Positions 54,055 through 62,854 of a DNA stretch of 64,000 nucleotides are shown here, piece by piece. Made by a program: the position numbers and the translations under genes. The notes below the pieces were generated by a model. It was not told where the DNA came from and searched no databases. It saw only the letters and a list, made by a program, of their open reading frames with translations. The stretch comes from Rothia nasisuis (GTDB lineage: Bacteria > Actinomycetota > Actinomycetes > Actinomycetales > Micrococcaceae). The stretch's first letter is position 1. Every line of letters starts with the position of its first letter. Location of the stretch: positions 84,643 through 148,642 of the forward strand of contig NZ_CAKMSB010000007.1 in NCBI RefSeq assembly GCF_928381405.1, written 5' to 3'.

Positions 54055-54954
54055 CTAGGAGTTGCGGACGGTTGCCGCCCGCCAGGCCGCGCGGACAGCC
54101 AGGGCATCAGCGGTCGCCTGCACATTATGGACGCGCACGGCCCAGGCTCCCGCCTCAGCTGCCATGACAGAAAGAGCCGCGCTGGCGACGTCCCGCTCGG
54201 TTGCCGCTCGCTCTGCGACCTGTTCTGCGGGCAGGCCGGAGGCTACGGCGTCCTGCTCCTGCAAAAGTCGCGCGATAAAGCGCTTGCGGGAACCTGCCAC
54301 CAGCACCCGGTGCCCCTCAGCCACCAGGGCTTGCAAGCCCGCTAGGATCTGCCAGTTCTGCTCCCCCTGCTTGGCAAAGCCGGGGCCGGGGTCAAGAATA
54401 ATCTGCTCGGGTGCCACTCCCCCGGCGAGCAGTCGCTCGCGCAGGGTAAAGAGCTCGCTGAAGACCTCCCCGGCAACATCGGTGTAGACGGCTTGGGAGT
54501 CCATGGTGATGGAGGTGCCGCGCGAGTGCATGAGAATGTAGGGCACGCCCAGCTCAGCGACGGCCTCAATCATGTCATCGCGCAGGCTCATACCGGCAAC
54601 ATCGTTGATGATGTGGGCGCCAGCCGCCACGGCGGCTCGGGCGGTTTCGGGGTTGAGGGTATCAACCGACATGACGATCTTTTCAGCTGCTAAAGCTTCG
54701 ATTACGGGCAGGACGCGGCGCTGTTCCTCGACCAGGTCCACGCGGGTGGCGCCGGGGCGGGTTGATTCACCGCCCACGTCGATGATGTCTGCCCCCTGGG
54801 CAACCAGGGCCTTGGCGTGTGCAACTGCCGTGGCGGCGTCCGCGTGCAAGCCACCGTCGGAGAAGGAGTCGGGGGTGACGTTCAGAATCCCCATAATCAG
54901 GGTGCGGCCGGTGGGCAGATTTGTAAAGGAGCCGTGAGCATGAGGAAGGGTCAT
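54055..54954 (-). CDS. folP: Dihydropteroate synthase FolP
   Basis: A 299-residue enzyme that condenses hydroxymethyl-dihydropterin pyrophosphate with p-aminobenzoate; the target of sulfonamides. Visible are GILNVTPDSFSDGG, the DVGGESTRPGA loop, ILDPGPGFAKQ and the SRKRF motif that binds p-aminobenzoate phosphate. The ATG at 54954 (MTLPHAHGSF) is chosen because the frame further upstream (to 54990) runs through a 28-bp palindrome. No clear ribosome site is visible before it, so the start is a little uncertain. It lies between folE and folB. Confidence 0.94.
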   Translation of the reverse strand: MTLPHAHGSFTNLPTGRTLIMGILNVTPDSFSDGGLHADAATAVAHAKALVAQGADIIDVGGESTRPGATRVDLVEEQRRVLPVIEALAAEKIVMSVDTLNPETARAAVAAGAHIINDVAGMSLRDDMIEAVAELGVPYILMHSRGTSITMDSQAVYTDVAGEVFSELFTLRERLLAGGVAPEQIILDPGPGFAKQGEQNWQILAGLQALVAEGHRVLVAGSRKRFIARLLQEQDAVASGLPAEQVAERAATERDVASAALSVMAAEAGAWAVRVHNVQATADALAVRAAWRAATVRNS

Positions 54955-54962
54955 ACATCGAA

Positions 54963-55025
54963 AGGTACCATCTAAGTCAGAAAAACCCACATAGTTCGTG
55001 GGTTTTTCTGACTTAGATGGTACCT
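54963..55025. repeat. Perfect 28-bp inverted repeat between folE and folP
   Basis: The arm at 54963-54990 (starting AGGTACCATC, with AGAAAAACCCAC) is the exact complement of 54998-55025, around the 7-base loop ATAGTTC. It starts 29 bases after the folE stop and ends 9 bases before the folP start. The stem contains a T-run on each strand, so it could act as a bidirectional terminator, but its length and its nearness to the folP start codon are unusual. Confidence 0.85.
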
Positions 55026-55054
55026 ACTGGGGCGGGGCTAGAGCGGAAAGGGGG

Positions 55055-55621
55055 CTAGGACGCGTTAATCAGGCTCATTGCCTCGGCACGGGTGGCAGGA
55101 TCGCGCAGGGCCCCGCGGACGGCGCTGGTCACCGTCTTAGTTCCGGGCTTCCGGACCCCGCGCATGGACATGCACATGTGCTCAGCCTGAATCACCACAA
55201 TCGCACCTGTGGGCTGCAAGTGCTCTTCGAGAGCCTCAATCACCTGGGTGGTCAGACGCTCCTGCACCTGGGGGCGCTTAGCGTAGACATCCACCAGGCG
55301 AGCCAGCTTTGACAGCCCCGTCACCCTACCCTCACCACCGGGAATATAGCCAATGTGGGCGTGCCCGTAGAAGGGCACCAGGTGGTGCTCACAGGTCGAG
55401 TAGAAGGGGATGTCCTTGACCAGAACCAGCTCGGAGTGGTCGATGTCGAAGGTGGTACCCAGAATATCGCCGGCACTCTGGTGCAGACCGGCAAACATTT
55501 CATCGTAGGCACGGGCTACACGGGCCGGAGTATCAAGTAGGCCGTCACGGTCGGGGTCTTCACCGATAGCCAGCAGAATCTCACGCACAGCCGCCTCAAT
55601 GCGGGGCTGATCAACAGCCAC
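55055..55621 (-). CDS. folE: GTP cyclohydrolase I FolE
   Basis: A 188-residue enzyme that opens the GTP ring to dihydroneopterin triphosphate, the first step of folate synthesis. The Zn-binding residues lie in [10 protein letters not shown] and the active-site [14 protein letters not shown]. Family features [16 protein letters not shown] and SGLPD-like C-terminus ([12 protein letters not shown]) agree. The start overlaps the ftsH stop by one base, so it forms an operon with ftsH, as in Mycobacterium. Confidence 0.96.
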   Translation of the reverse strand: MAVDQPRIEAAVREILLAIGEDPDRDGLLDTPARVARAYDEMFAGLHQSAGDILGTTFDIDHSELVLVKDIPFYSTCEHHLVPFYGHAHIGYIPGGEGRVTGLSKLARLVDVYAKRPQVQERLTTQVIEALEEHLQPTGAIVVIQAEHMCMSMRGVRKPGTKTVTSAVRGALRDPATRAEAMSLINAS

Positions 55622-57744
55622 TACCGCTGCCCGCCCAGGGGATCAACATCAGGGTTGCCGCCCGGACCCGCCGCGCCCGGGTGCGGGTCACCCGAATCCA
55701 TGGGATCAATGGTTGGTTGCTGAACAATGACTTCGTCGGTGGTGGGCTCCTCGGTGGCAGGAGCTTCTTCTGCGCCCGCCTGCCTCACCTTCACCGGGGG
55801 CACAGTAGAGGGTTCACGGTTGGACTTGGAGTACCAGTAGCCGCGCTCTGGGCGCTTACGTACATTGGCAAAAATCTCGGCCAGCTCGCTCTCGAGCAGG
55901 GTTTCTTTCTCCAGGAGAGCCAGCGAGAGGGTATCGAGAACGTCGCGGTTATCGCGCAGAATCTCGTAGGCCTCGTCGTGGGCCTGCTCCAGCAGGGCAG
56001 CGACTTCTTGGTCAACCAGATAGGCCATCTCATCCGAGTAGTTGTTGCTGCTACCGGCGCCACCGCCCAAGAAGGGGTCAGACTCCTTGGCTGCCAGGCG
56101 CACAGAGCCCACCTTGGAGCTCATACCGTACTCGGTGACCATCTTGCGGGCGGTGTCGGTGGCCTTCTGAATATCGTTGGACGCCCCGGTAGAGGGGTCG
56201 TGGAAGATAAGCTCCTCGGCTGCACGGCCACCCATGGCGTAGGCCATCTGGTCAAGTAGCTCGTGGCGAGTAGTGGAATACTTGTCGTCCTGCGGCATCA
56301 CCATGGTGTAACCCAGGGCGCGGCCGCGCGGAAGAATCGTAATCTTGGTGACCGGGGCGGAGTTGCGCAGGGCGGCCGCAACCAGGGCGTGGCCGCCCTC
56401 GTGGTAGGCGGTGACGGTGCGCTCGTGCTCGTTCATGATGCGGGAGGAACGCTGGGGGCCAGCCATCACTCGGTCAATAGCCTCGTCAATAGCGCGCTCG
56501 TCGATGACGTTGCCGCCGTCACGGGCGGTCAGCAGGGCCGCCTCGTTCATGACGTTGGCCAAATCAGCACCGGTGAAGCCAGGGGTACGCTTGGCGACGG
56601 AGGCCAGGTCAACACGGCGGTCAATGGGCTTACCGGCTGCGTGCACCTCCAGAATGCGCTGACGGCCCTTGAGGTCGGGGGCGTCCACACCGACCTGGCG
56701 GTCAAAGCGGCCAGGGCGTAGCAGGGCTGGGTCGAGCACGTCGGGGCGGTTGGTTGCCGCGATGACAATGATGTTGGAGGTGCCGTCGAACCCGTCCATC
56801 TCAACCAGTAGCTGGTTGAGGGTCTGTTCGCGTTCGTCGTTACCGCCGCCCATACCGATGCCGCGCTGGCGGCCGACCGCGTCAATCTCGTCCACAAAGA
56901 TAATGGCGGCCTTGTTGGATTTAGCCTCCTTGAAGAGGTCTCGCACGCGGGAGGCCCCCACGCCCACAAACATCTCAACGAAGTCAGAGCCGGAGATGGA
57001 ATAGAAGGGTACGCCCGCCTCACCTGCAACTGCCTTAGCCAGCAGGGTCTTACCGGTACCGGGAGGGCCGTAAAGCAGTACACCCTTGGGGATCTTAGCG
57101 CCCAGACGGGTGAACTTCTCGGGTTCAGCCAGGAACTCGCGAACCTCTTCGAGCTCTGCTAAGGCCTCATCAACACCGGCTACGTCGGCGAAACGCACGG
57201 TGGGGTTGTCCTTGTTAAACTTCTTAGCGCGTGACTTGGAGAAGTTCATAATCTGTGAACTGCCACCACCCATACGACTCATCAAGAACCAGAAGAGGGC
57301 CACGAGAATCACGAAAGGTAGCAGGAAGGACAGCATGGAGGTAAACCAGTTGGTCTGCACCGGCTGATCGGTGTAAGACTCCAGGTTGGCGCCGTCCATG
57401 GCGGCAACGACGTCGGTGGCGCGGGGGGCTACGTAGTAGAAGCTGACGCTCTTGCCCTGGTTGTCGCCTGCAGAGTTGACGTAGTCTTCTTTGAGTTCTA
57501 GGTCAACGCGCTGGTCACCATCATAGATTTTGGCGCTCACAACCTTTTCGTCGTTGAGCAGGCTGATGCCCACGTTGGTGTCAACTCGGGTTGAAGCCGC
57601 CAGGGAGTTGGCAAAGAGCATGGGCACGGCAATCAGAACAGCCAGCAGGACCCAGAACCAGGGCCCTGAAATGAGCTTGCCGAAGAACCCCTTCTGTTTG
57701 GGGTCAGGGGTGTTGTCCGTTTTCTGCACAGCCGCGCCTTCCAC
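55621..57744 (-). CDS. ftsH: ATP-dependent zinc metalloprotease FtsH
   Basis: A 707-residue membrane AAA+ protease that degrades membrane and short-lived proteins. Two membrane segments (about 28-46 and 136-154) flank an external domain. The AAA module has Walker [18 protein letters not shown] (about 230-246), Walker [12 protein letters not shown] and the SRH region. The zinc motif is [10 protein letters not shown], with the third ligand Glu-Asp downstream. The C-terminal 60 residues are Pro/Gly-rich and vary in Actinobacteria. GTG at 57744 or GTG five codons later could start it. Confidence 0.97.
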   Translation of the reverse strand: MEGAAVQKTDNTPDPKQKGFFGKLISGPWFWVLLAVLIAVPMLFANSLAASTRVDTNVGISLLNDEKVVSAKIYDGDQRVDLELKEDYVNSAGDNQGKSVSFYYVAPRATDVVAAMDGANLESYTDQPVQTNWFTSMLSFLLPFVILVALFWFLMSRMGGGSSQIMNFSKSRAKKFNKDNPTVRFADVAGVDEALAELEEVREFLAEPEKFTRLGAKIPKGVLLYGPPGTGKTLLAKAVAGEAGVPFYSISGSDFVEMFVGVGASRVRDLFKEAKSNKAAIIFVDEIDAVGRQRGIGMGGGNDEREQTLNQLLVEMDGFDGTSNIIVIAATNRPDVLDPALLRPGRFDRQVGVDAPDLKGRQRILEVHAAGKPIDRRVDLASVAKRTPGFTGADLANVMNEAALLTARDGGNVIDERAIDEAIDRVMAGPQRSSRIMNEHERTVTAYHEGGHALVAAALRNSAPVTKITILPRGRALGYTMVMPQDDKYSTTRHELLDQMAYAMGGRAAEELIFHDPSTGASNDIQKATDTARKMVTEYGMSSKVGSVRLAAKESDPFLGGGAGSSNNYSDEMAYLVDQEVAALLEQAHDEAYEILRDNRDVLDTLSLALLEKETLLESELAEIFANVRKRPERGYWYSKSNREPSTVPPVKVRQAGAEEAPATEEPTTDEVIVQQPTIDPMDSGDPHPGAAGPGGNPDVDPLGGQR

Positions 57745-57899
57745 AAAAATAACGGGGCGGGGCGCCGGGTGCGCCCCGCATACAGGTAGAGCCCCAGCAC
57801 CCTAAAACGGGTGCAACCGGGCCTAGACCTATCTAATGTACCTAAAGATTCTGGGTGCTTGCTCCATGGCCTGGAGTTTTCACCTCAGGGCTAACTCTC

Positions 57900-58478
57900 T
57901 TAGGAGTAGACGTGCGGGGCCAAGGTGACGATGCAGTCCAGGTTGCGGTAGCGTTCGGCGAAGTCTAGGCCGTACCCGACCACGAATTCAGGGTCGATGT
58001 CCCAGCCAACGTATTTAACGTCCACATCGGTTTTGACGCTCTTGGGCTTGCGGAGCAGGGTGCAGATTTCTACGGAGGCCGCGCCCCGGGAGACCAGGTT
58101 CTGCTGGAGCCATTTGAGGGTCAGCCCGGAGTCGATAATGTCTTCCACAATGAGAACATCGCGGCCGGTCAGGTCGGTGTCTAGATCTTTAAGAATGCGG
58201 ACGACGCCCGATGACTTGGTGCCGGAGCCATAGGAAGAGACCGCCATCCAGTCCATGGTGTAGTGGGCCTTAAGCGCGCGGGAGAGATCAGCGACGACCA
58301 TGATGGCGCCCTTGAGCACGCCGACCAGCAACACGTCGCGGCCTTTGTAGTCCCGGTCGATTTGGGCTGCTAGTTCCTTGATTTTAGCGTCAATCTCTTC
58401 TTTGCTGAAGAGAACGTGCTTGATGTCGTTCTGTACGTCGAGTGCGTCCACGGCTGATTGCTTTCTACTGGTTGACAA
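57900..58478 (-). CDS. hpt: Hypoxanthine phosphoribosyltransferase Hpt
   Basis: A 192-residue purine salvage enzyme that converts hypoxanthine (and guanine) with PRPP to IMP/GMP. It carries VLLVGVLKGAIMVVADLSRAL, the PRPP motif DVLIVEDIIDSGLTL and WDIDPEFVVGYGLDFAERYRNL near the end. The frame opens with TTG at 58478; an in-frame GTG at 58454 (VDALDVQND) would give the length usual for the family, so the start is unsure. It lies 27 bases downstream of tilS, as in Mycobacterium. Confidence 0.95.
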   Translation of the reverse strand: MSTSRKQSAVDALDVQNDIKHVLFSKEEIDAKIKELAAQIDRDYKGRDVLLVGVLKGAIMVVADLSRALKAHYTMDWMAVSSYGSGTKSSGVVRILKDLDTDLTGRDVLIVEDIIDSGLTLKWLQQNLVSRGAASVEICTLLRKPKSVKTDVDVKYVGWDIDPEFVVGYGLDFAERYRNLDCIVTLAPHVYS

Positions 58479-58505
58479 GGGGTGAGCGCCCTGACCGGGC
58501 GGGGG

Positions 58506-59780
58506 TCACAGCGCCTGCTCACTGTTAAGTATGGTTGATGGGGCGGTCTTGAGTAAAACGATGAGGCCGGTTTTCTTAAGGTTTGTACTCTGCCCCTCGC
58601 TGGTGAGCGTGACCCCGGGGCGGCGGCGGTAGGCCGAGATGTGACCGGGTAGTTGCAGGGGGCCAGCAACGGAGTGTTCACTGACAAAGGCATCAAGGGC
58701 AGCCAGTCGTTCGAAGCCGGGGGCGATGCCGCCTACCCGTTCCAGGGCAAGGGCAAGGACGCGGGTGCGCAGGGCCGGGTGCAGGCCGGTGAGGGTGGCG
58801 CGGTTGAGTAGAACCATGCTCTTAGAGGGCGCTGCCTCCAGGAGAGCTACCAGGCCACCGGTATCGGGCCCCAGCTCGTCCGCACCTACCAGGACTGTGC
58901 CCAGGGCCGTTCGAGCTTCCGTGTCAAGGTAGTCGGCGTCCGCGCCCGCGATGGTTGCGGTGCGGGCCAGAGAGACGGCGACTCCCCCACCCAGGTTCTC
59001 TTCGAGGTGGGGCAGGACGCTGTGGCGCACCCTAGCGCGCATGAGGGCCTGATCGGTGTTAGTGGGGTCCTGCCAGGGGGTAAGGCCTGCATCGGCACAG
59101 ATGTCTTCGATGTCTGACCGGCGCAGGGTGAGCAGGGGGCGGATGACTCGCACCGGGCCTGCCGGGTGGTTCTCAGTGCGGTCAACCGGCATACCGGCCA
59201 GCGAACGGGTGCCCGAGCCACGGGCCAGACCCAGGAGCACTGTTTCTGCCTGGTCATCGAGGGTGTGCCCCAGGGCGATAGCGGCAGCCCCGGTCTCTGC
59301 GGCTGCCCGTGCAAAGGCCCCGTAGCGGGCGGTGCGGGCGGCCATTTCGGGGCCCTCTGTGCCCGCGCTGACGGTCACCTTCTTAACCAGGACGGGGGCA
59401 AGGCCCAGCTCTCTCAGTGTCTGTGCGGTTGTCTTGGCAACCCGAGCTGATTCTTTCTGAAGCTGGTGATCCACCACCACCGCCCCCACGCGCAGGTCCC
59501 CGCGCCGGTTAAAGTGAGCCAGCAAGGACGCTAGGGCCAGCGAGTCCGGCCCGCCAGAGACAGCCGCTAGCAGCAGGGGCCTCTCCCCCGGCGTCTCACC
59601 CGCGGCACCGGGGGCGGCTGCACCGGGCCGTCCTTGCCTATCAGCTGCCGCCTGTTCTCTGACCCGTCTGCCAGTGGGTGCGACCGTTCCAACCCCAAAA
59701 CCCTGATTGAGCACGTCAGCAACAGCCCGCCGGGCTGCCCCCACCACGGGGTTGAGGCGGCTCTTACGCTGGTTCTGCAT
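58506..59780 (-). CDS. tilS: tRNA(Ile)-lysidine synthetase TilS
   Basis: A 424-residue enzyme that ligates lysine to C34 of the tRNA-Ile with anticodon CAU, making it read AUA. The PP-loop ATPase motif is AVSGGPDSLALASLLAHF (about 75-92), and ALGHTLDDQAETVLLGLARGSG also matches the N-type ATPase core. The first 65 residues are a basic, Gly/Ala-rich extension not typical of Escherichia coli TilS, and the ATG at 59780 may be too early. Its start overlaps the protease stop by 17 bases. It is co-transcribed with hpt. Confidence 0.92.
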   Translation of the reverse strand: MQNQRKSRLNPVVGAARRAVADVLNQGFGVGTVAPTGRRVREQAAADRQGRPGAAAPGAAGETPGERPLLLAAVSGGPDSLALASLLAHFNRRGDLRVGAVVVDHQLQKESARVAKTTAQTLRELGLAPVLVKKVTVSAGTEGPEMAARTARYGAFARAAAETGAAAIALGHTLDDQAETVLLGLARGSGTRSLAGMPVDRTENHPAGPVRVIRPLLTLRRSDIEDICADAGLTPWQDPTNTDQALMRARVRHSVLPHLEENLGGGVAVSLARTATIAGADADYLDTEARTALGTVLVGADELGPDTGGLVALLEAAPSKSMVLLNRATLTGLHPALRTRVLALALERVGGIAPGFERLAALDAFVSEHSVAGPLQLPGHISAYRRRPGVTLTSEGQSTNLKKTGLIVLLKTAPSTILNSEQAL

Positions 59781-61026
59781 TCTTTGGGCCCTCTTCGGTT
59801 AGTGCACTCGCACCCAGTACACGCTCAATCCAGCGGTGCGGCTCGTAAATTTCAACGGTGGAGGGCAGGTTCTCCGGGGCCTCCCAGATGCGGTTGAAGC
59901 GTTCCATGCCTACCTCATCAACAATGGTCTGCACAAAAACCTGGCCGTTCTTGTACTGGGCCATTTTGGCCTCCATGCCCAGCAACTTACTCATGAAGCG
60001 GGGGAAGAAGCCTTGGGTACGGGAGCGTCGGTCAAAGCGGCGGCGGATGGTTTTCACAGAGGGCACGATGGATGAGTCCACGGCATCCATGACCACGTTG
60101 GCATGGCCTTCAAGCAGGCTCATTACACCGGTGACGGCGTCCATGAGCTCCCGGCCACGGTCGGTCAGCAGTAAAGTAGCTCCGGTGGGGCTGGGTAAGC
60201 TGGTGCTGCCTTCGGCTCTTTCGCCGGGGGCTTCTTGCTTTTTCATGGCTTTAATCGCGCCGGTAGCTGCCGAGGCGATGCGTTCGGGCAGGTTATCGGT
60301 GGTCTCTCCCAGTTCTTTGCCCAGCTCGTGCATGAGGTCTAGCAGGTAGTCGCGTAACCAGGGCGCGGCAGCGAACTGTACCCGGTGGGTCTGCTCGTGC
60401 AGGGCCACCCAGAGGCGGAAGTCAGCCGGATCTAGGGTAAGTTCTTTTTCGAGCTTGAGCAGGTTGGGGGCCACGATGAGGAGGCGGCCGCCGGGTGCCC
60501 CGTGGCCTGCCAGTGCGGCGTAGGGGTCGTATTGACCGAGGACGCGGGTAGAGAGAAAGGCGAGTACGGCGCCGATTTCTGCGGCTCCGCCAGCCTCGGT
60601 GACCGCTTTTTCGGTGTCAGATAGTTTAGCTAGGCGGTCACCCAGCACCTGCTCGGCGATGGGCCCGAGCATCACGTCAAAGGACTGGGTGTTGGCTTTG
60701 ACCCAGGTGGCACGATCGACGATGAGCAGTTCGGAGTCGTGTAGGTTTTCGGCTGCGTCTAGGCGGGTGATGGTGTGCACGTGATCAACAGCGGCCGTGG
60801 CGGCGTAGCGCATCTCTTCAACCGCTTTGCGTTTGGTGGCTACCTCGGCGTGAGGGCCTGCTGGGGCCAGGGTGCCTGCGATTTTATGGGCCAGGGAGAA
60901 GTTGAGCTTCATGGGAACCCACTCTACCGGAGGTTTACCGGAGGGAGCCCGGTCTTGAATCTGGTAGCTGCCAGTGGGCCCGCCCTCTGCTGCGTCCCGT
61001 GCTGAGAGGTCTTGATGGATATTCAT
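59764..61026 (-). CDS. Zinc-dependent metalloprotease of the DUF2342 family
   Basis: A protein of 420 residues from ATG 61026. The N-terminal helical part (SLAHKIAGTLAPAGPHAEVA) and the central VALHEQTHRVQFAAAPWLRDYL, with an HExxH zinc site, define the DUF2342 (zinc-dependent metalloprotease or F420-associated) family; RVLGQYDPYAAL also fits. The mycobacterial homologue Rv3626c lies beside tilS too. Substrates are unknown. The longer frame to 61116 would add an IS3 transposase fragment at its N-terminus; I therefore choose 61026. Confidence 0.82.
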   Translation of the reverse strand: MNIHQDLSARDAAEGGPTGSYQIQDRAPSGKPPVEWVPMKLNFSLAHKIAGTLAPAGPHAEVATKRKAVEEMRYAATAAVDHVHTITRLDAAENLHDSELLIVDRATWVKANTQSFDVMLGPIAEQVLGDRLAKLSDTEKAVTEAGGAAEIGAVLAFLSTRVLGQYDPYAALAGHGAPGGRLLIVAPNLLKLEKELTLDPADFRLWVALHEQTHRVQFAAAPWLRDYLLDLMHELGKELGETTDNLPERIASAATGAIKAMKKQEAPGERAEGSTSLPSPTGATLLLTDRGRELMDAVTGVMSLLEGHANVVMDAVDSSIVPSVKTIRRRFDRRSRTQGFFPRFMSKLLGMEAKMAQYKNGQVFVQTIVDEVGMERFNRIWEAPENLPSTVEIYEPHRWIERVLGASALTEEGPKNAEPA

Positions 61027-61105
61027 AGCCCAGCCCATAACCCGGCGGGAACGGCTATCACGGACTACACACAAATACAGCCAGCCTTCACCAGTGCGAT
61101 CTTGA
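61027..61105 (-). pseudogene. IS3-family transposase fragment fused in frame to the protease gene
   Basis: About 25 codons (GEGWLYLCVVRDSRSRRVMG) match the integrase-core motif of IS3/IS150-type transposases (WLYLAVVxDxxSRRIVGWA). The frame continues without a stop into the DUF2342 gene and starts with a GTG in the MITE end, so a fused protein is theoretically possible. It is a small remnant left by IS insertion at the protease 5' end. Confidence 0.65.
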
Positions 61106-61248
61106 GGCTTATTCACAAGGGGTTGCGTAGACCCGCGCTTGTGCCACCCTCTCCTCTGGTTCGCTAATGCTCACAAGCCGATTCACGCCAGCCGCCAAGC
61201 CAGCAGTTGCGCTACATGCCTGCTTCGCCCTGTACTTTTGAGTAAGCC
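61106..61248. mobile_element. MITE of the GGCTTATTCA family
   Basis: A 143-bp non-coding element begins GGCTTATTCACAAGG and ends CTTTTGAGTAAGCC (imperfect inverted repeat). Its interior matches the 261-bp element at 15325-15585 (CCCTCTCCTCTGGTTCGCT near the left, GCCTGCTTCGCCCT near the right), with an internal deletion. A related IS end follows only 8 bases further. Confidence 0.7.
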
Positions 61249-61255
61249 ACCTTGA

Positions 61256-61760
61256 GGCTTATTCAAAAGTCCCACCAGCAGCATAAAACACCAACCCCCG
61301 AACCACCGCAAACACCCTCGAATACAACCCCAAGCGGCCGTCGAAACCCAGAATGCAAAACCCGCCACCTCTTCACACCAGCAATCACCCGCTCCACCAC
61401 AGCCCTGCGTGAATTAATGAACCTGTTCACCACCATCACATCCCTAGGTGTCTTGCGGGCTTTGTTGCGCCGTACTGGGGTGGCCAGTCCCAGCCCTACA
61501 TAGCCCTTATCAGCCAAGGTGGATGAATCCAGCAGTTAATCTAATCCATGATGCTTGAAAGCATAGGCATCATGCCTAGCACCAGGTACCGGGTTAGTGA
61601 TGACTAGCAGTTTCCCATCCAAGGTGCACATGACCTGGTGATTAAAACCAGCTTTCTTGTGCTTGCCAGAAAAGTTTGTTTTACCTAGTGAGCGCCAGTT
61701 CCAGGCAGGTATCAGAGTCCCGTCGATGACCAAAGATCCCGGGTGTTTTAGCGAGGCCGA
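61256..61760 (-). pseudogene. IS5-type (DDE_Tnp_4-like) transposase pseudogene with one IS end
   Basis: The minus strand encodes LVIDGTLIPAWNWRSLGKTN, HKKAGFNHQVMCTLDGKLLV and GARHDAYAFKHHGLD, then an in-frame TAA (61536-61538), then LLDSSTLADKGYVGLG through RAVVERVIAGVKRWRVL. These are conserved blocks of DDE transposases of the IS5 group, including the final Glu in VVERVIAGVK. The N-terminal third is missing and joined to Rhs sequence, and the 3' end runs into GGCTTATTCAAAAG, the IS terminus. It cannot make an active enzyme but may be the parent type of the MITEs. Confidence 0.85.
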
Positions 61761-61937
61761 TTGATTGGGGTGATTGATGCTCATAATCAGCGTCAGTCTA
61801 TGGCCTATGACCAGCACGGCAACCTGGTCTCAGTCACCGAGCGTGATGGGTCTGTGACTGTTCATGCCTATGATGACCGGGGCCGTCGGGTGGTGGTCGG
61901 CGTGTGGTGGTCGGCGTGTGGTGGGTGGTATTGCTGA
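61758..61937 (+). pseudogene. Rhs/YD-repeat fragment
   Basis: The plus strand reads IDAHNQRQSMAYDQHG and NLVSVTERDGSVTVHAYDDR, two YD (Rhs) repeats of a large polymorphic toxin, followed by GRRV and a TGA at 61935-61937. The left end is cut by the transposase remnant. A 14-base tandem duplication (GTGGTCGGCGTGTG at 61893-61906 and 61907-61920) lies just after the last repeat. The C-terminal toxin region continues in another frame. Confidence 0.75.
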
Positions 61938-62517
61938 TGCAGCTGCTGATTCCGGGGGTAGGAGTGCTACTCGGGCTCTGAATGGCAGGGTTTTGGAAGG
62001 TGAGGTTCTACCGCCTTCTGGTGCTGTTGTTTCGGTGGGTCAGCGGGCGATTGGGCCTGGGGTGTATGGGACTTTGCCGGAGTTGATGCCTGCTGGGCAG
62101 AAATTACAGAACCTGTCTCCTAGCCCTAGCCCCACCACACTGCATGGCCCACTTGCTCCTAATCTGGCTGAAACTTTCAGTGGGCGTAAGTATGATACTC
62201 ATGTTCTACAAGAAACATCCACTTTTTACAGAGCTGGGACAGAGGAACGGCCACTGGGACAGTTCTTTTCAGCAGCGCGCCCTGTAGGAGTAGTCCAGAC
62301 TAGAATTGATAAAGCAATACCTCCAGTATGGTCTGATGGAACCCCAGCTCCATTGACAACTGGGTGGGCTATACAATTTCCGCCCGGTACCACAGTCCAT
62401 GTTGGTGAGGTTGCTAACCAGGGAGGTTTATACATGGGTGGAACACAACAAATATTGATTGAAAAACCATGGAATATTGAAGGCGTGAAAGAGGTTGGCC
62501 ATTGGAATCTTCATTAA
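61864..62517 (+). CDS. Orphan Rhs C-terminal toxin tip, family uncertain
   Basis: A 217-residue frame. The first 80 residues look like a Gly/Pro-rich linker after an Rhs core. The last 110 residues form a compact domain (TFYRAGTEERPLGQFFSAAR, TRIDKAIPPVWSDGTP, IQFPPGTTVHVGEVANQGG, MGGTQQILIEKPW). This recalls C-terminal polymorphic toxin domains with an ADP-ribosyltransferase/NAD-processing look (YRxG...GxF near the start, GGTQQI near the end), but I cannot name the family. The frame shift relative to the Rhs repeats means it may be a displaced cassette, perhaps silent. Its stop overlaps the next gene by 16 bases, the usual toxin-immunity arrangement. Confidence 0.55.
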   Translation: MPMMTGAVGWWSACGGRRVVGGIADAAADSGGRSATRALNGRVLEGEVLPPSGAVVSVGQRAIGPGVYGTLPELMPAGQKLQNLSPSPSPTTLHGPLAPNLAETFSGRKYDTHVLQETSTFYRAGTEERPLGQFFSAARPVGVVQTRIDKAIPPVWSDGTPAPLTTGWAIQFPPGTTVHVGEVANQGGLYMGGTQQILIEKPWNIEGVKEVGHWNLH

Positions 62518-62804
62518 AACATCGAATCACTAAGTGTGTCGAAGAGATAGGGGGCATTCTAAAACCTTTAGCTTATGAGCCCCATTCATCATACTTCGAA
62601 TCTATCCTCCAGAGAATTAATAATGGAGAGGATATGAATTCGATAGTTGAGAGTATTCTAAAAATTTACCGAGGGGCTGGCAGTTTCAATGATTTGGTTC
62701 TATCATCCCCAGGCAACTTCTACAGGCAGGAAAATTTAGACCTAGATAATTTGAGAAGTGAGTTGCACCGACTGTGCGTAGAATATGTTGAAGCTTCGCT
62801 TTAA
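62502..62804 (+). CDS. Candidate cognate immunity protein
   Basis: A 100-residue acidic, helical protein (ITKCVEEIGGILKPLAYEPH, YFESILQRINNGEDMNSIVE). It directly overlaps the end of the toxin frame in another frame, which is the normal spacing of immunity genes. I do not recognise a named family with certainty. Base composition is A+T-rich compared with core genes, like the toxin tip. Confidence 0.55.
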   Translation: MESSLKHRITKCVEEIGGILKPLAYEPHSSYFESILQRINNGEDMNSIVESILKIYRGAGSFNDLVLSSPGNFYRQENLDLDNLRSELHRLCVEYVEASL

Positions 62805-62822
62805 ATTTTAAATTTATAATAA

Positions 62823-62836
62823 GGCTTATTCATAAA
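62823..62836. repeat. Solo MITE/IS end
   Basis: GGCTTATTCATAAA lies between the two immunity-like genes and matches the left end of the 15325 MITE over its first 12 bases. No partner end is seen within a few hundred bases. Confidence 0.4.
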
Positions 62837-62854
62837 ACTGAAAGACCAACGCTC

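Noticed and set aside
54955..54990. Upstream extension of FolP (MGFSDLDGTFRC)
   Set aside because: It runs through the arm of the 28-bp palindrome and is not part of the FolP family; the start at 54954 is preferred.
54998..55312. Plus-strand frame starting MGFSDLDGTYWGG
   Set aside because: Its beginning merely repeats the complement of the folP upstream frame because of the palindrome, and the rest is antisense to folE.
61864..61937. 14-base tandem duplication as the cause of the frame change between Rhs repeats and toxin tip
   Set aside because: Removing one copy does not bring the two frames together.
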